A DNA stretch of 64,000 nucleotides from Virgibacillus sp. SK37. Its GTDB lineage: Bacteria > Bacillota > Bacilli > Bacillales > Amphibacillaceae. Under the pieces are notes generated by a model. It was not told the origin of the DNA. It ran no database searches and saw only the letters and a list, made by a program, of their open reading frames with translations. Where the stretch lies: contig NZ_CP007161.1 of assembly GCF_000725285.1 (NCBI RefSeq), forward strand, positions 3,324,213 to 3,388,212, given 5' to 3'. Positions 42,547-52,105 of the stretch are shown here, piece after piece. The first letter of the stretch is position 1; each line of letters starts with the position of its first letter. Position numbers and translations under genes: made by a program.

Positions 42547-45500
42547 TTACATATTCCTTCTATATTGGCCGCCTACTTGGTAGAGGGCGTTGGTTATTTG
42601 GCCGAGGCTGGCTACTTTTACGGTTTCCATGAGTTCTGCAAATATATTACCACCAGATGCAGCTGTTTGCTTTAGTCTCTCAAGTGCTTCTTCAACCGCG
42701 TCTTTATTCACTTCTTGGAATCGTTGCAATTCACTGATTTGATGCTCTTTTTCTTCCTTGGATGCACGTGCAAGCTCCATGGAGTCAATTTGGTCTTCAG
42801 AAGGTGGGTTCGGATTTAAATACGTATTTACACCGACGATTGGTAGTTCGCCGGAATGCTTTTTACCTTCATAATACAAGGATTCTTCCTGAATCTTTCC
42901 ACGCTGATATTGTCGTTCCATTGCACCGAGCACTCCGCCCCGATCATTCATTTTTTCGAATTCCTGTAGAACCGCTTCTTCTACTAAGTCTGTTAGCTCT
43001 TCTATAATAAATGAACCTTGAAGGGAGTTTTCATTTTTGGTCAAGCCGAATTCCTTGTTTATAATCATCTGAATTGCCATGGCACGGCGAACAGATTCTT
43101 CTGTTGGCGTAGTAATCGCCTCATCATACGCATTTGTATGAAGAGAATTTGTATTATCCTGAATCGCCAGAAGTGCTTGAAGTGTTGTCCTTATGTCGTT
43201 AAAGTCAATTTCTTGTGCATGAAGGGAACGTCCGGAAGTCTGTACATGGTATTTTAGCTTCTGGCTTCGTTCATTTGCCCCGTACTTATCGCGCATGGTA
43301 ATTGCCCAAATCCGACGGGCTACACGACCGATTACGCTATATTCAGGATCAAGACCATTTGAGAAAAAGAAGGACAGATTCGGTGCAAACTTGTTTACAT
43401 CCATTCCTCTACTTAAATAGTACTCCACATAAGTGAAGCCATTTGCCAACGTAAAGGCTAGCTGTGTAATTGGATTTGCCCCTGCCTCAGCAATATGATA
43501 TCCGGAAATGGAAACAGAATAATAGTTTCGAACTTTCTTATCAATAAAGTATTGCTGAATGTCACCCATCATACGCAGTGCGAATTCCGTGGAGAAAATA
43601 CAGGTGTTTTGTCCCTGATCCTCTTTTAATATATCAGCTTGAACGGTCCCTCTTACTACAGCAATCGTTTCATCCCTCAATTTTTCATATTCTTCCTGGT
43701 TTGGCTCCCGGTTATTTTCTTCTTTAAATTTATTTACCTGCTGATCAATCGCAGTATTAAAATACATAGCAAGAATAATTGGTGCAGGTCCATTTATTGT
43801 CATCGATACAGAAGTCATTGGATTCGTTAAATCAAAACCTGCATATAATTTTTTCATATCTTCGAGTGTACAAATATTTACTCCGCTTTCTCCAACCTTT
43901 CCATATATATCAGGTCGATGTGCAGGATCCTCACCATATAAAGTAACAGAGTCAAAAGCTGTAGATAATCGTTTTGCTTCTTCGTTTTTAGACAGGTAAT
44001 GAAAGCGACGATTTGTTCTTTCCGGCGTTCCTTCTCCTGCAAATTGACGTGTTGGATCTTCTCCCTTTCGTTTAAAAGGGAAAACTCCTGCAGTAAATGG
44101 AAATGCTCCAGGCACATTTTCCTTAAGTAACCATGTCAGACGTTCTCCCCAATCCTGGTACTTAGGAAAGGCTACCTTTGGAATCTTTAACCCGGATAGT
44201 GATTCGGTTGTCAGGTCCATTTCAATTTCCTTGTCACGGACTTTAAACGTCATTTTATCCTTGCCATAGCTTTCCTTCGTTTCGTCCCACGAGTCAAGTA
44301 ATTTTCTTGAACGGGCATCCAGTTGTTCATTATATTTCTCCAGAGATTGGTCAATGACTGTTTGGACCTCATCAGCTTCTAAAACTTCCTTTGCACCTTC
44401 CAACTGATAGACCTTTCTTGCAATCTCACTCTGATTCTCTGCATGTTTATGGTAGCCTCGTACGTGTGTCGCAATTTCTCGTAAATAATGTCTGCGCTCA
44501 TTTGTAATAATCATATTTTGTTTTTCTGCAATAATATTTCTTTCAAAATTTATTTCTTCTGTCCACGCATATCGCTCATTAAGTGTATCAATAAGTGAAG
44601 CAAATAAAGCATTTGTACCTGCATCATTAAATTGGCTTGCAATGGTACCAAAAACCGGGAATTTTTCTTTATCCTGATGGAATAGCATATGACTTCTTTC
44701 ATATTGCTTACGTACTTGGTTTAATGCATCCTCAGAGCCTTTTTGTTCGTATTTGTTAATAACAATAAAATCAGCAAAATCGATCATATCTATTTTCTCA
44801 AGCTGGGAAGGGGCCCCAAATTCCGCTGTCATGACATACATCGATAAATCCGTAACATCAGTGATGGCAGCATTTCCCTGACCAATCCCACTTGTTTCTA
44901 CAATAATAAAATCAAACCCGGAAGCTCTTAGAACATCGATGACATCCTGAATTGCTTTAGAAAGCTCACTGCGGGAATCACGAGTTGCCAATGAACGCAT
45001 ATAAACCCGATCTGTGAATATCGCGTTCATACGGATGCGGTCACCAAGTAATGCCCCGCCTGTTTTCTTTTTGGTGGGGTCAATGGAAATCACAGCAATC
45101 TTTTTATCTGGTATCTCATTAATAAACCTGCGGATCAGCTCATCTGTAAGCGAGCTTTTCCCTGCTCCTCCCGTTCCGGTTATTCCCAGTACAGGTACAT
45201 TGTCTTTCGCTTGGTTCTGCAGCTGGTCAATGACCTGTTGTTTTTCTTTCTCGTCGACTTCAGCGTTTTCCATATACGTAATAAATCTGGCAATCGCTTG
45301 ACGTTCTCCATTAAATAATTGTTCCTGGTCTTTTTTTATATCAATTGGAGGCACATAGTCACATTCCTCCAGCATGAGGTTAATCATCCCTTGTAAACCT
45401 AGCTCTCTACCATTTTCTGGTGAGAAAATTCGTGACACTCCATACTCATGTAATTCCTTTATTTCGCGAGGAATAATCACTCCGCCGCCCCCGCCATAGA

Positions 45501-45789
45501 CTTTAATATGTTCTGCCCCAAGCTCTTTCAATAGATCGATCATATATTTAAAATATTCTACATGGCCACCCTGGTAGGAAGAGATAGCAATACCCTGCGC
45601 GTCCTCCTGAATGGCTGCATGAACGACCTCTTCCACAGATCGGTTATGACCCAAGTGGATCACTTCTGCGCCGCTTGCCTGTAAAATTCGTCTCATTATA
45701 TTAATTGATGCATCATGCCCGTCAAACAGGCTGGATGCAGTGACAAACCGTACTGGATTTGTCGGTTTGTAAATTTCTGGTTGTTCCAT
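42547..45789 (-). CDS. icmF: Fused coenzyme-B12-dependent acyl-CoA mutase (isobutyryl-CoA mutase IcmF)
   Basis: The 1080-residue protein joins three parts: a B12-binding domain (~13-145; DGHDASI with cobalamin ligand His25), a MeaI-type P-loop GTPase (~160-410; GTGGAGKS at 205-212, NKYE base motif) and a large acyl-CoA mutase barrel (~520-1080). This fusion is typical of IcmF, which interconverts isobutyryl-CoA and n-butyryl-CoA (some also isovaleryl/pivalyl-CoA); the GTPase loads and protects the cofactor. It is the last gene of the acyl-CoA cluster, 34 bases after tetR, with GGAGGGG before ATG 45789. The exact substrate is inferred. Confidence 0.92.
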   Translation of the reverse strand: MEQPEIYKPTNPVRFVTASSLFDGHDASINIMRRILQASGAEVIHLGHNRSVEEVVHAAIQEDAQGIAISSYQGGHVEYFKYMIDLLKELGAEHIKVYGGGGGVIIPREIKELHEYGVSRIFSPENGRELGLQGMINLMLEECDYVPPIDIKKDQEQLFNGERQAIARFITYMENAEVDEKEKQQVIDQLQNQAKDNVPVLGITGTGGAGKSSLTDELIRRFINEIPDKKIAVISIDPTKKKTGGALLGDRIRMNAIFTDRVYMRSLATRDSRSELSKAIQDVIDVLRASGFDFIIVETSGIGQGNAAITDVTDLSMYVMTAEFGAPSQLEKIDMIDFADFIVINKYEQKGSEDALNQVRKQYERSHMLFHQDKEKFPVFGTIASQFNDAGTNALFASLIDTLNERYAWTEEINFERNIIAEKQNMIITNERRHYLREIATHVRGYHKHAENQSEIARKVYQLEGAKEVLEADEVQTVIDQSLEKYNEQLDARSRKLLDSWDETKESYGKDKMTFKVRDKEIEMDLTTESLSGLKIPKVAFPKYQDWGERLTWLLKENVPGAFPFTAGVFPFKRKGEDPTRQFAGEGTPERTNRRFHYLSKNEEAKRLSTAFDSVTLYGEDPAHRPDIYGKVGESGVNICTLEDMKKLYAGFDLTNPMTSVSMTINGPAPIILAMYFNTAIDQQVNKFKEENNREPNQEEYEKLRDETIAVVRGTVQADILKEDQGQNTCIFSTEFALRMMGDIQQYFIDKKVRNYYSVSISGYHIAEAGANPITQLAFTLANGFTYVEYYLSRGMDVNKFAPNLSFFFSNGLDPEYSVIGRVARRIWAITMRDKYGANERSQKLKYHVQTSGRSLHAQEIDFNDIRTTLQALLAIQDNTNSLHTNAYDEAITTPTEESVRRAMAIQMIINKEFGLTKNENSLQGSFIIEELTDLVEEAVLQEFEKMNDRGGVLGAMERQYQRGKIQEESLYYEGKKHSGELPIVGVNTYLNPNPPSEDQIDSMELARASKEEKEHQISELQRFQEVNKDAVEEALERLKQTAASGGNIFAELMETVKVASLGQITNALYQVGGQYRRNM

Positions 45790-45823
45790 TTGTTACCCCT
45801 CCTTCAATAGTAAATCGCTTTCA

Positions 45824-46447
45824 TTACTCGGATGTTACTATACCGAGCATTTGCAGGTTAAAATGAATTTGTCTTTCCATATATTGCTCAAAAGTAAACT
45901 GGCGCTGAAGCATCCACCTTCTAAAGCCCCACATTTGTCCTTGAACAAAAATATTATTAGCAAGTAATGCAACATCCTGATGCGAGATTTTTTCTGGAAG
46001 GCAGGTAAGAATCACTTCCTCCAACATCCTTACCATATCTCGTTCCTTCTGCAGTACATATTCCTTCGTATCTTTTTTCAATGACTTGGCTTCCTGATAC
46101 ATAATTAAAATTTCTTCCTGCATCTCATCCATTAAGTAAAAATAAGCCTTCATTACAGCTATCAAATTATCTACAGATGCCGATTCCAAATCAATGGATA
46201 AACTTAACCGTTCGCGCACCTGTTCATAAATAGAATCACATACAAGGAAAAGCACATCTTCTTTTGTACGAATATATTCATAAAGTGTACCAATACTGAA
46301 GCCGGATTCTTTTGCTATTTCTCTTGTTGTGGTCCGATGAAATCCCTTTTCCTTAAAGAGCTTCATCGCCCCTTTAATCATCTGATTACGTCGTTTCTCC
46401 ACTAACTCTCTATCTTTTACAGAGGAAAGGACCTGTTCATCGCTCAT
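45824..46447 (-). CDS. TetR-family transcriptional regulator (FadR-like)
   Basis: The 207-residue regulator has an N-terminal TetR helix-turn-helix (about 20-66; IKGAMKLFKEKGFHRTTTREIAKESGFSIGTLYEYIRTKEDV) and a C-terminal all-helical ligand domain. Its ATG overlaps the meaB stop (ATGA), so it is cotranscribed with the genes it probably controls. The acyl-CoA setting suggests an acyl-CoA effector, as for FadR. Palindromic operators inside the promoters at 51965-51994 and 54328-54357 are candidate targets. Confidence 0.9.
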   Translation of the reverse strand: MSDEQVLSSVKDRELVEKRRNQMIKGAMKLFKEKGFHRTTTREIAKESGFSIGTLYEYIRTKEDVLFLVCDSIYEQVRERLSLSIDLESASVDNLIAVMKAYFYLMDEMQEEILIMYQEAKSLKKDTKEYVLQKERDMVRMLEEVILTCLPEKISHQDVALLANNIFVQGQMWGFRRWMLQRQFTFEQYMERQIHFNLQMLGIVTSE

Positions 46448-47382
46448 TTTCTCTCCCCCTCTTTTTTCCACTGCTCATACCATCTGCTTGCTAATTTATA
46501 TGGATCACTGTCTGCCTCAATTGTTGCTAGTTCATTGTTTGACTCCATATAATTTTTCACGTCCCGCCAGATCTCTTCGCGAATCAATTCATAGATTTCC
46601 AGTTCCTGCTGCTGAATGCGCTGCTTACGCCCTTCCTCTGTACGATATAAATAATCATGATGTTCTTTAATCTTTGCCCATAGTTTATCTATCCCTTTGT
46701 TCTCTGTAGTAATTGTTTTTACAATGGAGGTCATATGCTTTTCTGTTGCCGTCATCATAACCAATTCTTTTAATAATGCCTTCAATTTACCAACACCATG
46801 TAAATCTGCTTTGTTAATGACGAACAAATCAGCGATCTCCATAATACCTGCTTTAAAGATTTGTAATACATCCCCGCTATTTGGTGTCATCACAACAGCC
46901 GTTGTATCAACAATTTTCATAATATCTAACTCAGATTGTCCGACACCAACTGTTTCGACAATAACGACATCATAACCATAGGCATCACAGATACGCACCG
47001 CATCTTTTGTTGCTCTTGCCAAGCCACCTAAACTGCCCCTTGTAGCCATACTGCGAATAAAAACACCATCATCTGTAAAATGCTCATTCATTCGAACACG
47101 ATCTCCAAGCAATGCTCCACCACTGAACGGACTAGTTGGATCCACTGCAATAACAGCGACGGTTTTCCCTTCTTGCCGTATATGTGAAATCAGACGATTC
47201 ACAAGAGAACTTTTTCCAGCACCAGGTGATCCGGTTAATCCAACATAAAGTGCATGCTTTTTAAGTGAAAAAATATCACTCAACAGTTCGAGCTTCTCTG
47301 GATGGTCATTTTCCACCATTGTTATCGCTCTCGCCAATGCCCGTACATCTTTATTTTTAATCCGTTCAACTATTTCGTGCAT
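46444..47382 (-). CDS. meaB: MeaB/ArgK-family GTPase, mutase chaperone
   Basis: MeaB-type G proteins gate adenosylcobalamin loading into acyl-CoA mutases and protect them from inactivation. The 312-residue protein has the P-loop GSPGAGKS (51-58), switch and Walker B motifs ([35 protein letters not shown]) and the guanine-specificity motif NKAD. It is notable that IcmF, encoded 34 bases beyond tetR, already has such a domain. This free copy may serve a separate methylmalonyl-CoA mutase or support IcmF. Confidence 0.93.
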   Translation of the reverse strand: MHEIVERIKNKDVRALARAITMVENDHPEKLELLSDIFSLKKHALYVGLTGSPGAGKSSLVNRLISHIRQEGKTVAVIAVDPTSPFSGGALLGDRVRMNEHFTDDGVFIRSMATRGSLGGLARATKDAVRICDAYGYDVVIVETVGVGQSELDIMKIVDTTAVVMTPNSGDVLQIFKAGIMEIADLFVINKADLHGVGKLKALLKELVMMTATEKHMTSIVKTITTENKGIDKLWAKIKEHHDYLYRTEEGRKQRIQQQELEIYELIREEIWRDVKNYMESNNELATIEADSDPYKLASRWYEQWKKEGERK

Positions 47383-47459
47383 TGGTGGTCATCCTTTCTA
47401 ATCCATTCAATTCTTCTGTTAATCTATTTATTATCGTATATTACTCTTGCTTATATCTC

Positions 47460-48599
47460 TTATTTCGTCAGCATACGTCCAATAACAAGACGTTGGATTT
47501 CATTTGTACCTTCATAGATCTGTGTGATTTTCGCATCACGCATGTAGCGCTCTACCGGGTAATCCTTTGTATATCCATAGCCACCGAATACTTGAACTGC
47601 TTCCACCGTAGTACGCATTGCTGCATCTCCTGCAAACAGCTTAGACATCGCGGATGCCTTTCCATATGGAAGACCCTGTGATTCAAGCCAAGCAGCCTGG
47701 TAGGTTAATAGTCGGGATGCTTCTACATCTGTAGCCATATCTGCTAATTTAAAGGAGATCCCTTGGTTTGTTGCAATTGGCTTACCAAATTGCTCCCGCT
47801 CTTTTGCATAATCCACTGCTGCATCCAGTGCTCCTTGTGCAATACCGAGTGCTTGTGCTGCAATCCCGTTACGTCCCCCATCCAATGTGGTCATAGCAAT
47901 TTTAAACCCTTCGCCTTCTGCCCCTAGCATGTTTTCCTTAGGTATGCGACAGTTTTCAAAAATAAGTTCCGTTGTTGGAGATGAACGAATACCTAATTTC
48001 TTTTCTTTTTTACCGAATGTGAATCCTTCCGTACCCTTTTCAACAATAAAAGCACTGATGCCTTTATGCTTTGCATCCGCATCTGTTTTAGCGAAAACGA
48101 TATAAATATCAGCAACGCCACCGTTCGTAATCCAAACCTTGCTGCCATTTAAAATATAATGGTCGCCGTCTCCCTTTGCAGTTGTCTTCATGGAAACAAC
48201 ATCACTGCCCGCACCTGGTTCAGATAGCGCATATGCACCCAAAGCTTCTCCTGTTGCTAAACGATACAAAAAGGTTTTCTTTTGTTCTTCATTACCATAT
48301 TTAAAAATTGGCCAGCTTGCGAGTGATAAATGTGCAGATAATGTTACTCCTGTAGAAGCACATACACGAGACAGCTCTTCAACTGCAATAACGTAGCTTA
48401 CATAATCTGCTCCAATTCCGCCATACTCCTCAGGCCAAGGAATTCCAGTTAATCCAAGCTCGCCCATTTTATCAAAAATCTCACGATCAAAGCGTTCCTC
48501 TTCATCACGCTCCGCTGCTGTCGGTTCTACTTCCTTTGTAGCAAAATCCCTTACCATTTTACGTAGCATTTCCTGCTCATCTGTCAATTGAAAATCCAT
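47460..48599 (-). CDS. Acyl-CoA dehydrogenase (first of a tandem pair)
   Basis: This FAD enzyme makes the first double bond of beta-oxidation, passing electrons to ETF. The 379-residue protein has the family motifs [10 protein letters not shown] (near 125-134), [10 protein letters not shown], the FAD-binding IAQ.. and [13 protein letters not shown], and the C-terminal catalytic glutamate in [11 protein letters not shown]. It is strongly similar to its neighbour encoded 12 bases upstream, so a tandem duplication with substrate divergence is likely. The likely role is oxidation of short or branched acyl-CoA. It lies 77 bases before meaB. Confidence 0.94.
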   Translation of the reverse strand: MDFQLTDEQEMLRKMVRDFATKEVEPTAAERDEEERFDREIFDKMGELGLTGIPWPEEYGGIGADYVSYVIAVEELSRVCASTGVTLSAHLSLASWPIFKYGNEEQKKTFLYRLATGEALGAYALSEPGAGSDVVSMKTTAKGDGDHYILNGSKVWITNGGVADIYIVFAKTDADAKHKGISAFIVEKGTEGFTFGKKEKKLGIRSSPTTELIFENCRIPKENMLGAEGEGFKIAMTTLDGGRNGIAAQALGIAQGALDAAVDYAKEREQFGKPIATNQGISFKLADMATDVEASRLLTYQAAWLESQGLPYGKASAMSKLFAGDAAMRTTVEAVQVFGGYGYTKDYPVERYMRDAKITQIYEGTNEIQRLVIGRMLTK

Positions 48600-48611
48600 G
48601 GTTGTTCCCCC

Positions 48612-49748
48612 TTAGTTCTTTAGTAGATTTTTTGCAATCACAATATGTTGAATTTCGTTGGCACCTTCATATATTTCAGTTATTTTGGCATCACGGAAAA
48701 AGCGCTCTGCTGGATAGTCCTCCGTATAACCGTAACCTCCATATACTTGCACTGCCTCAATCGCTGTTTGAACTGCTGTTTTCGATGCATACATTTTGGC
48801 CATTGAAGCTTCTTTTCCGCAAGGGATTCCTCGTTGGACAAGTGCTGCAGCCTGATAGACTAATAGTTTAGCAGCCTCTACGCTTGTAGCCATGTCTGCC
48901 AATTTGAATGAGATTCCTTGATTAGCAGCAATCGGCTTACCAAATTGCTCCCGCTCTTTTGCATAACCAACTGCATGCTCAAGAGCAGCTTCACCAATTC
49001 CAAGAGCTTGGGCGGCAATCCCAATCCTTCCAACATTTAAATTGGCCATTGCAATCTTGAAGCCGTCTCCTTCTTCCCCAAGTAATTGTTCCTTTGATAT
49101 CACACAGTTGTCAAAGGTTAATGCTACCGTATTAGACCCATGTAGCCCCATTTTCTTTTCCTTCTTGCCAATAATAAGGCCCGGAGTGTTCTTTTCAATA
49201 ATAAACGCACTAATTCCTTTCGATCCTTCTCCAGTTCGGGCAAAAGTAATATAGGTATCTGCCTCGCCACCGTTCGTGATAAATACCTTGGAGCCATTCA
49301 ATATATACGTGTCACCGTCTTTTTTTGCTTTTGTTTTTAAATTGCCGGCATCTGAGCCCGCGCTTGGTTCTGTGAGTGCAAAAGCTCCTAAATACTCTCC
49401 ACTTGTCAGCTTTGGTAAGTAATGTTTCTTTTGATTTTCATTACCAAAATAAAGAATTGGGTTACTGCCTACGGAAGTGTGTACAGATAAAATAACACCA
49501 ACTGTCGCACTTACTTTAGATAGCTCATGGATCGCGCTAATATACGAAACAAAGTCCATCCCACTACCACCATATTCTTCAGGTATTGGTATTCCCATCA
49601 GCCCTAATTCACCCATCTTCTGAATAATTTCCTTTGGGAAGCGATCCTCTGTCTCCATCCGTTCTATTTCACCTGTGATTTCCTTCTGAGCAAAATCCCT
49701 TACCATTTTCTGCATCATTTGCTGTTCTTCTGTAAAGTTCATATCCAT
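48612..49748 (-). CDS. Acyl-CoA dehydrogenase (second of a tandem pair)
   Basis: The 378-residue flavoenzyme shares all motifs of the neighbouring paralogue: ALTEPSAGSD, GSKVFITNGGEAD, GGYGYTEDYPAER and the catalytic glutamate in EIYEGANEIQH. It resembles the butyryl-CoA-dehydrogenase branch of the family (AcdA/MmgC type), and with hbd and thiolase it would oxidise butyryl-CoA made by IcmF. GAGGGG precedes ATG 49748. No etfAB genes are in the window, so electrons must reach an ETF encoded elsewhere. Confidence 0.94.
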   Translation of the reverse strand: MDMNFTEEQQMMQKMVRDFAQKEITGEIERMETEDRFPKEIIQKMGELGLMGIPIPEEYGGSGMDFVSYISAIHELSKVSATVGVILSVHTSVGSNPILYFGNENQKKHYLPKLTSGEYLGAFALTEPSAGSDAGNLKTKAKKDGDTYILNGSKVFITNGGEADTYITFARTGEGSKGISAFIIEKNTPGLIIGKKEKKMGLHGSNTVALTFDNCVISKEQLLGEEGDGFKIAMANLNVGRIGIAAQALGIGEAALEHAVGYAKEREQFGKPIAANQGISFKLADMATSVEAAKLLVYQAAALVQRGIPCGKEASMAKMYASKTAVQTAIEAVQVYGGYGYTEDYPAERFFRDAKITEIYEGANEIQHIVIAKNLLKN

Positions 49749-49781
49749 CTATATTCCACCCCTCTGCCGTTTCATGATGTT

Positions 49782-50633
49782 TTAGTTATACTGATAAAAG
49801 CCTCTGCCTGATTTCTTGCCAAGCCAACCTGCTTTTACATATTGGCGAAGTAGCGGGCATGGTCGATATTTACTATCATTGAAACCTTCATAGAGTACTT
49901 CCATAATATACAAGCACGTATCCAGTCCAATAAAGTCAGCCAGAGTCAGCGGTCCCATCGGATGATTCATCCCAAGCTTCATTACTTTATCCACATCTTC
50001 AACGGAAGCTACTCCTTCATGTACAGCAAAGACTGCTTCGTTAATCATCGGCATTAAAATCCGGTTGGCGGCAAAGCCCGGAAGATCAGCTACTTCTACA
50101 GAGGTCTTATTTAGTTTAGCTGTCATCTCCTCAATTGCCCGATATGTTCCATCACTTGTTTGTAATCCGCGAATAATCTCTACTAATTTCATTACCGGTA
50201 CTGGATTCATGAAATGCATACCGATTACCTGATCCGGTCGATTCGTAACCGCAGCAATCTCTGTAATAGGCAGGGAAGAAGTATTTGTCGCCAAAATAGC
50301 ATGTTTCGGTGCAAATACATCCAAATCACCAAAAACTTTTGCTTTCACATCCATATTTTCCACAACCGCTTCAATAACAAGATCACAGGATTCTGCATCT
50401 TTTAGATGATGAGACGGCTTTAACCTATTTAACGTCTCCGTTTTATCCTTGTCGGTAATTCGCTCCTTGTCTACCGCACGGGTTAATAGTTTTTCAATGT
50501 TCTTTAGTCCCTTTTCCAAAGCTTCCGTGTTCATATCATGAAGCAAAACGTCAAATCCTGCTTGTGCACATACTTGGGCAATCCCTGCCCCCATTTGACC
50601 TGCGCCAATTACCATTACTTTTTGTATTGCCAT
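49782..50633 (-). CDS. hbd: 3-hydroxybutyryl-CoA dehydrogenase
   Basis: This NAD(P)-dependent enzyme oxidises 3-hydroxybutyryl-CoA to acetoacetyl-CoA. The 283-residue protein has the Rossmann motif GAGQMGAGIA (9-18), ATNTSSLPI, the catalytic His in GMHFMNPVPVMKLVE (near 138) and the signature DLPGFAANRILMP...EA. It equals B. subtilis MmgB. It is located between thiolase (90 bases upstream) and the acyl-CoA dehydrogenases (33 bases downstream). A crotonase, which would supply its substrate, is not in this cluster. Confidence 0.95.
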   Translation of the reverse strand: MAIQKVMVIGAGQMGAGIAQVCAQAGFDVLLHDMNTEALEKGLKNIEKLLTRAVDKERITDKDKTETLNRLKPSHHLKDAESCDLVIEAVVENMDVKAKVFGDLDVFAPKHAILATNTSSLPITEIAAVTNRPDQVIGMHFMNPVPVMKLVEIIRGLQTSDGTYRAIEEMTAKLNKTSVEVADLPGFAANRILMPMINEAVFAVHEGVASVEDVDKVMKLGMNHPMGPLTLADFIGLDTCLYIMEVLYEGFNDSKYRPCPLLRQYVKAGWLGKKSGRGFYQYN

Positions 50634-50723
50634 ATGTATCTACCTCCATTTTTTAAAAATACGTTGGAAACGAAAGGAGCTGACTCTTTTACCGAATCAG
50701 CTTTTCCCTTCTTATGGGCACAA

Positions 50724-51911
50724 TTACTGTTTCGATACCTCAATTAACACGGCATCTCCTTGCCCTCCACCACTGCAAATAGCAGCAATACCAAGTCCGC
50801 CACCGCGTCGCTTTAATTCATGAATTAATGTCAAAATAATCCTGGCTCCACTAGCTCCAATTGGATGTCCCAATGCAACAGCTCCACCATTCACATTTAC
50901 CTTTTCTTGGTCAATACCTGCGATTTTTCCACTTGCTAAGGAAACAGCTGCAAATGCTTCATTGATTTCAAATAAGTCAATGTCCTCTTTTTTATGTCCA
51001 GTTTTTTCTAAAAGCTTATTAATGACGAGCCCAGGTGTTTGCGGGAAATCCTTTGCTTCAACAGCTACTTCAGCATGTCCCAACACTGTTGCCATAGGTT
51101 CTTTCCCTAGCTCTCTTGCTTTCTCATCTGACATCACCACAAAAGCACAAGCACCATCATTCACGCCAGGCGCATTACCCGCAGTTATAGTTCCATTTGG
51201 ATCAAAAGCAGGCTTTAATTTAGCCAGTTTCTCCACACTTGTATCTTTTCTTGGTGCTTCGTCTGTATCTACTACAATTGGATCCCCTTTGCGCTGAGGG
51301 ACTTCAAGTGGAACAATTTCTTCCGCAAATTTACCAGTTTCAATCGCTTCTCCAGCACGTTGATGACTCCTGTATGACCATTCATCCTGTGCCTCTCTAG
51401 TTAACTCATATTCTTCTGCGGTAGAGTTTCCATAGTTGCCCATATGGACGCCTTTAAAAGAACATGTCAATCCATCATGGATCATCATATCTTTAACGGT
51501 TTTATCACCCATACGATTTCCCCAACGAGCATCTGGCAGGAAGTAAGGAGCGTTACTCATACTTTCCATTCCTCCAGCAACAATTACTTCTTCATCGCCC
51601 AGACGGATTAACTGATCAGCCAATGTTACACTTCGAAGTCCGGAAGCACATACTTTATTTATCGTTTCCGTTTTTACATGCCATGGAATACCTGCTTCTC
51701 TTGCTGCCTGTCTGGAAGGGATCTGTCCCTGTCCTCCCTGTAATACAGTTCCCATAATTACTTCATCTATCTGTTCGCCATCCATTTGAGCTCGTTTCAA
51801 CGCTTCTTCTATTGCTTTTCCACCAAGCTGTGAAGCTGTGAATGATTTTAAAGAACCGCCAAATTTGCCAAAAGGTGTTCTCGCACCTGAAACAATAACC
51901 GTTTTTCTCAT
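50724..51911 (-). CDS. Acetyl-CoA C-acetyltransferase (thiolase)
   Basis: The enzyme cleaves acetoacetyl-CoA to two acetyl-CoA, or condenses them in reverse. The 395-residue thiolase has the acyl-accepting Cys88 ([10 protein letters not shown]), the catalytic His in [10 protein letters not shown] and the second Cys in [13 protein letters not shown] 51911 is chosen, preceded by AAGGGG; four extra codons upstream are not needed. It is the first gene after an operator-promoter at 51965-51994, so thiolase-hbd-acd-acd-meaB-tetR-icmF may be one operon. MmgA/AtoB family. Confidence 0.95.
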   Translation of the reverse strand: MRKTVIVSGARTPFGKFGGSLKSFTASQLGGKAIEEALKRAQMDGEQIDEVIMGTVLQGGQGQIPSRQAAREAGIPWHVKTETINKVCASGLRSVTLADQLIRLGDEEVIVAGGMESMSNAPYFLPDARWGNRMGDKTVKDMMIHDGLTCSFKGVHMGNYGNSTAEEYELTREAQDEWSYRSHQRAGEAIETGKFAEEIVPLEVPQRKGDPIVVDTDEAPRKDTSVEKLAKLKPAFDPNGTITAGNAPGVNDGACAFVVMSDEKARELGKEPMATVLGHAEVAVEAKDFPQTPGLVINKLLEKTGHKKEDIDLFEINEAFAAVSLASGKIAGIDQEKVNVNGGAVALGHPIGASGARIILTLIHELKRRGGGLGIAAICSGGGQGDAVLIEVSKQ

Positions 51912-51964
51912 ACTTACCAGCACCCCTTATTTTATATTTTTGTTAACGCTTTCTTTTTAATGAA

Positions 51965-51994
51965 ATTATAATGATTGAACGCTCGCTCAATCAT
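51965..51994 (-). promoter_or_regulatory. Thiolase-operon promoter with palindromic operator
   Basis: A perfect TATAAT -10 (51970-51965, minus strand) abuts a 24-bp inverted repeat (51971-51994; arms ATGATTGAACG and CGCTCAATCAT, one mismatch) that covers the spacer and -35 region. The inner TGAACGCTCGCTCA shares the pattern TGARYG..CRYTCA with the fadF operator. A TetR/FadR repressor is the expected ligand. Confidence 0.6.
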
Positions 51995-51998
51995 GCCT

Positions 51999-52034
51999 CA
52001 AAAATTAGAGGGGCATATGGATACCCCTCTATTA
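51999..52034 (-). terminator. Intrinsic terminator of fadF
   Basis: TAGAGGGG / CCCCTCTA with a ten-base loop is followed by ATTTTTG on the minus strand, separating fadF from the thiolase operon. Confidence 0.8.
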
Positions 52035-52105
52035 GTCTAACATACTCATTTGTTTTTTTCTAAAAATTATACAGAATTTAAATATAGCAGTTTGGTAGAT
52101 TCATT

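Noticed and set aside
48612-49748. Frameshifted or split single acyl-CoA dehydrogenase
   Set aside because: The two tandem genes each have a full set of motifs, a start with ribosome site and full length, so they are paralogues.
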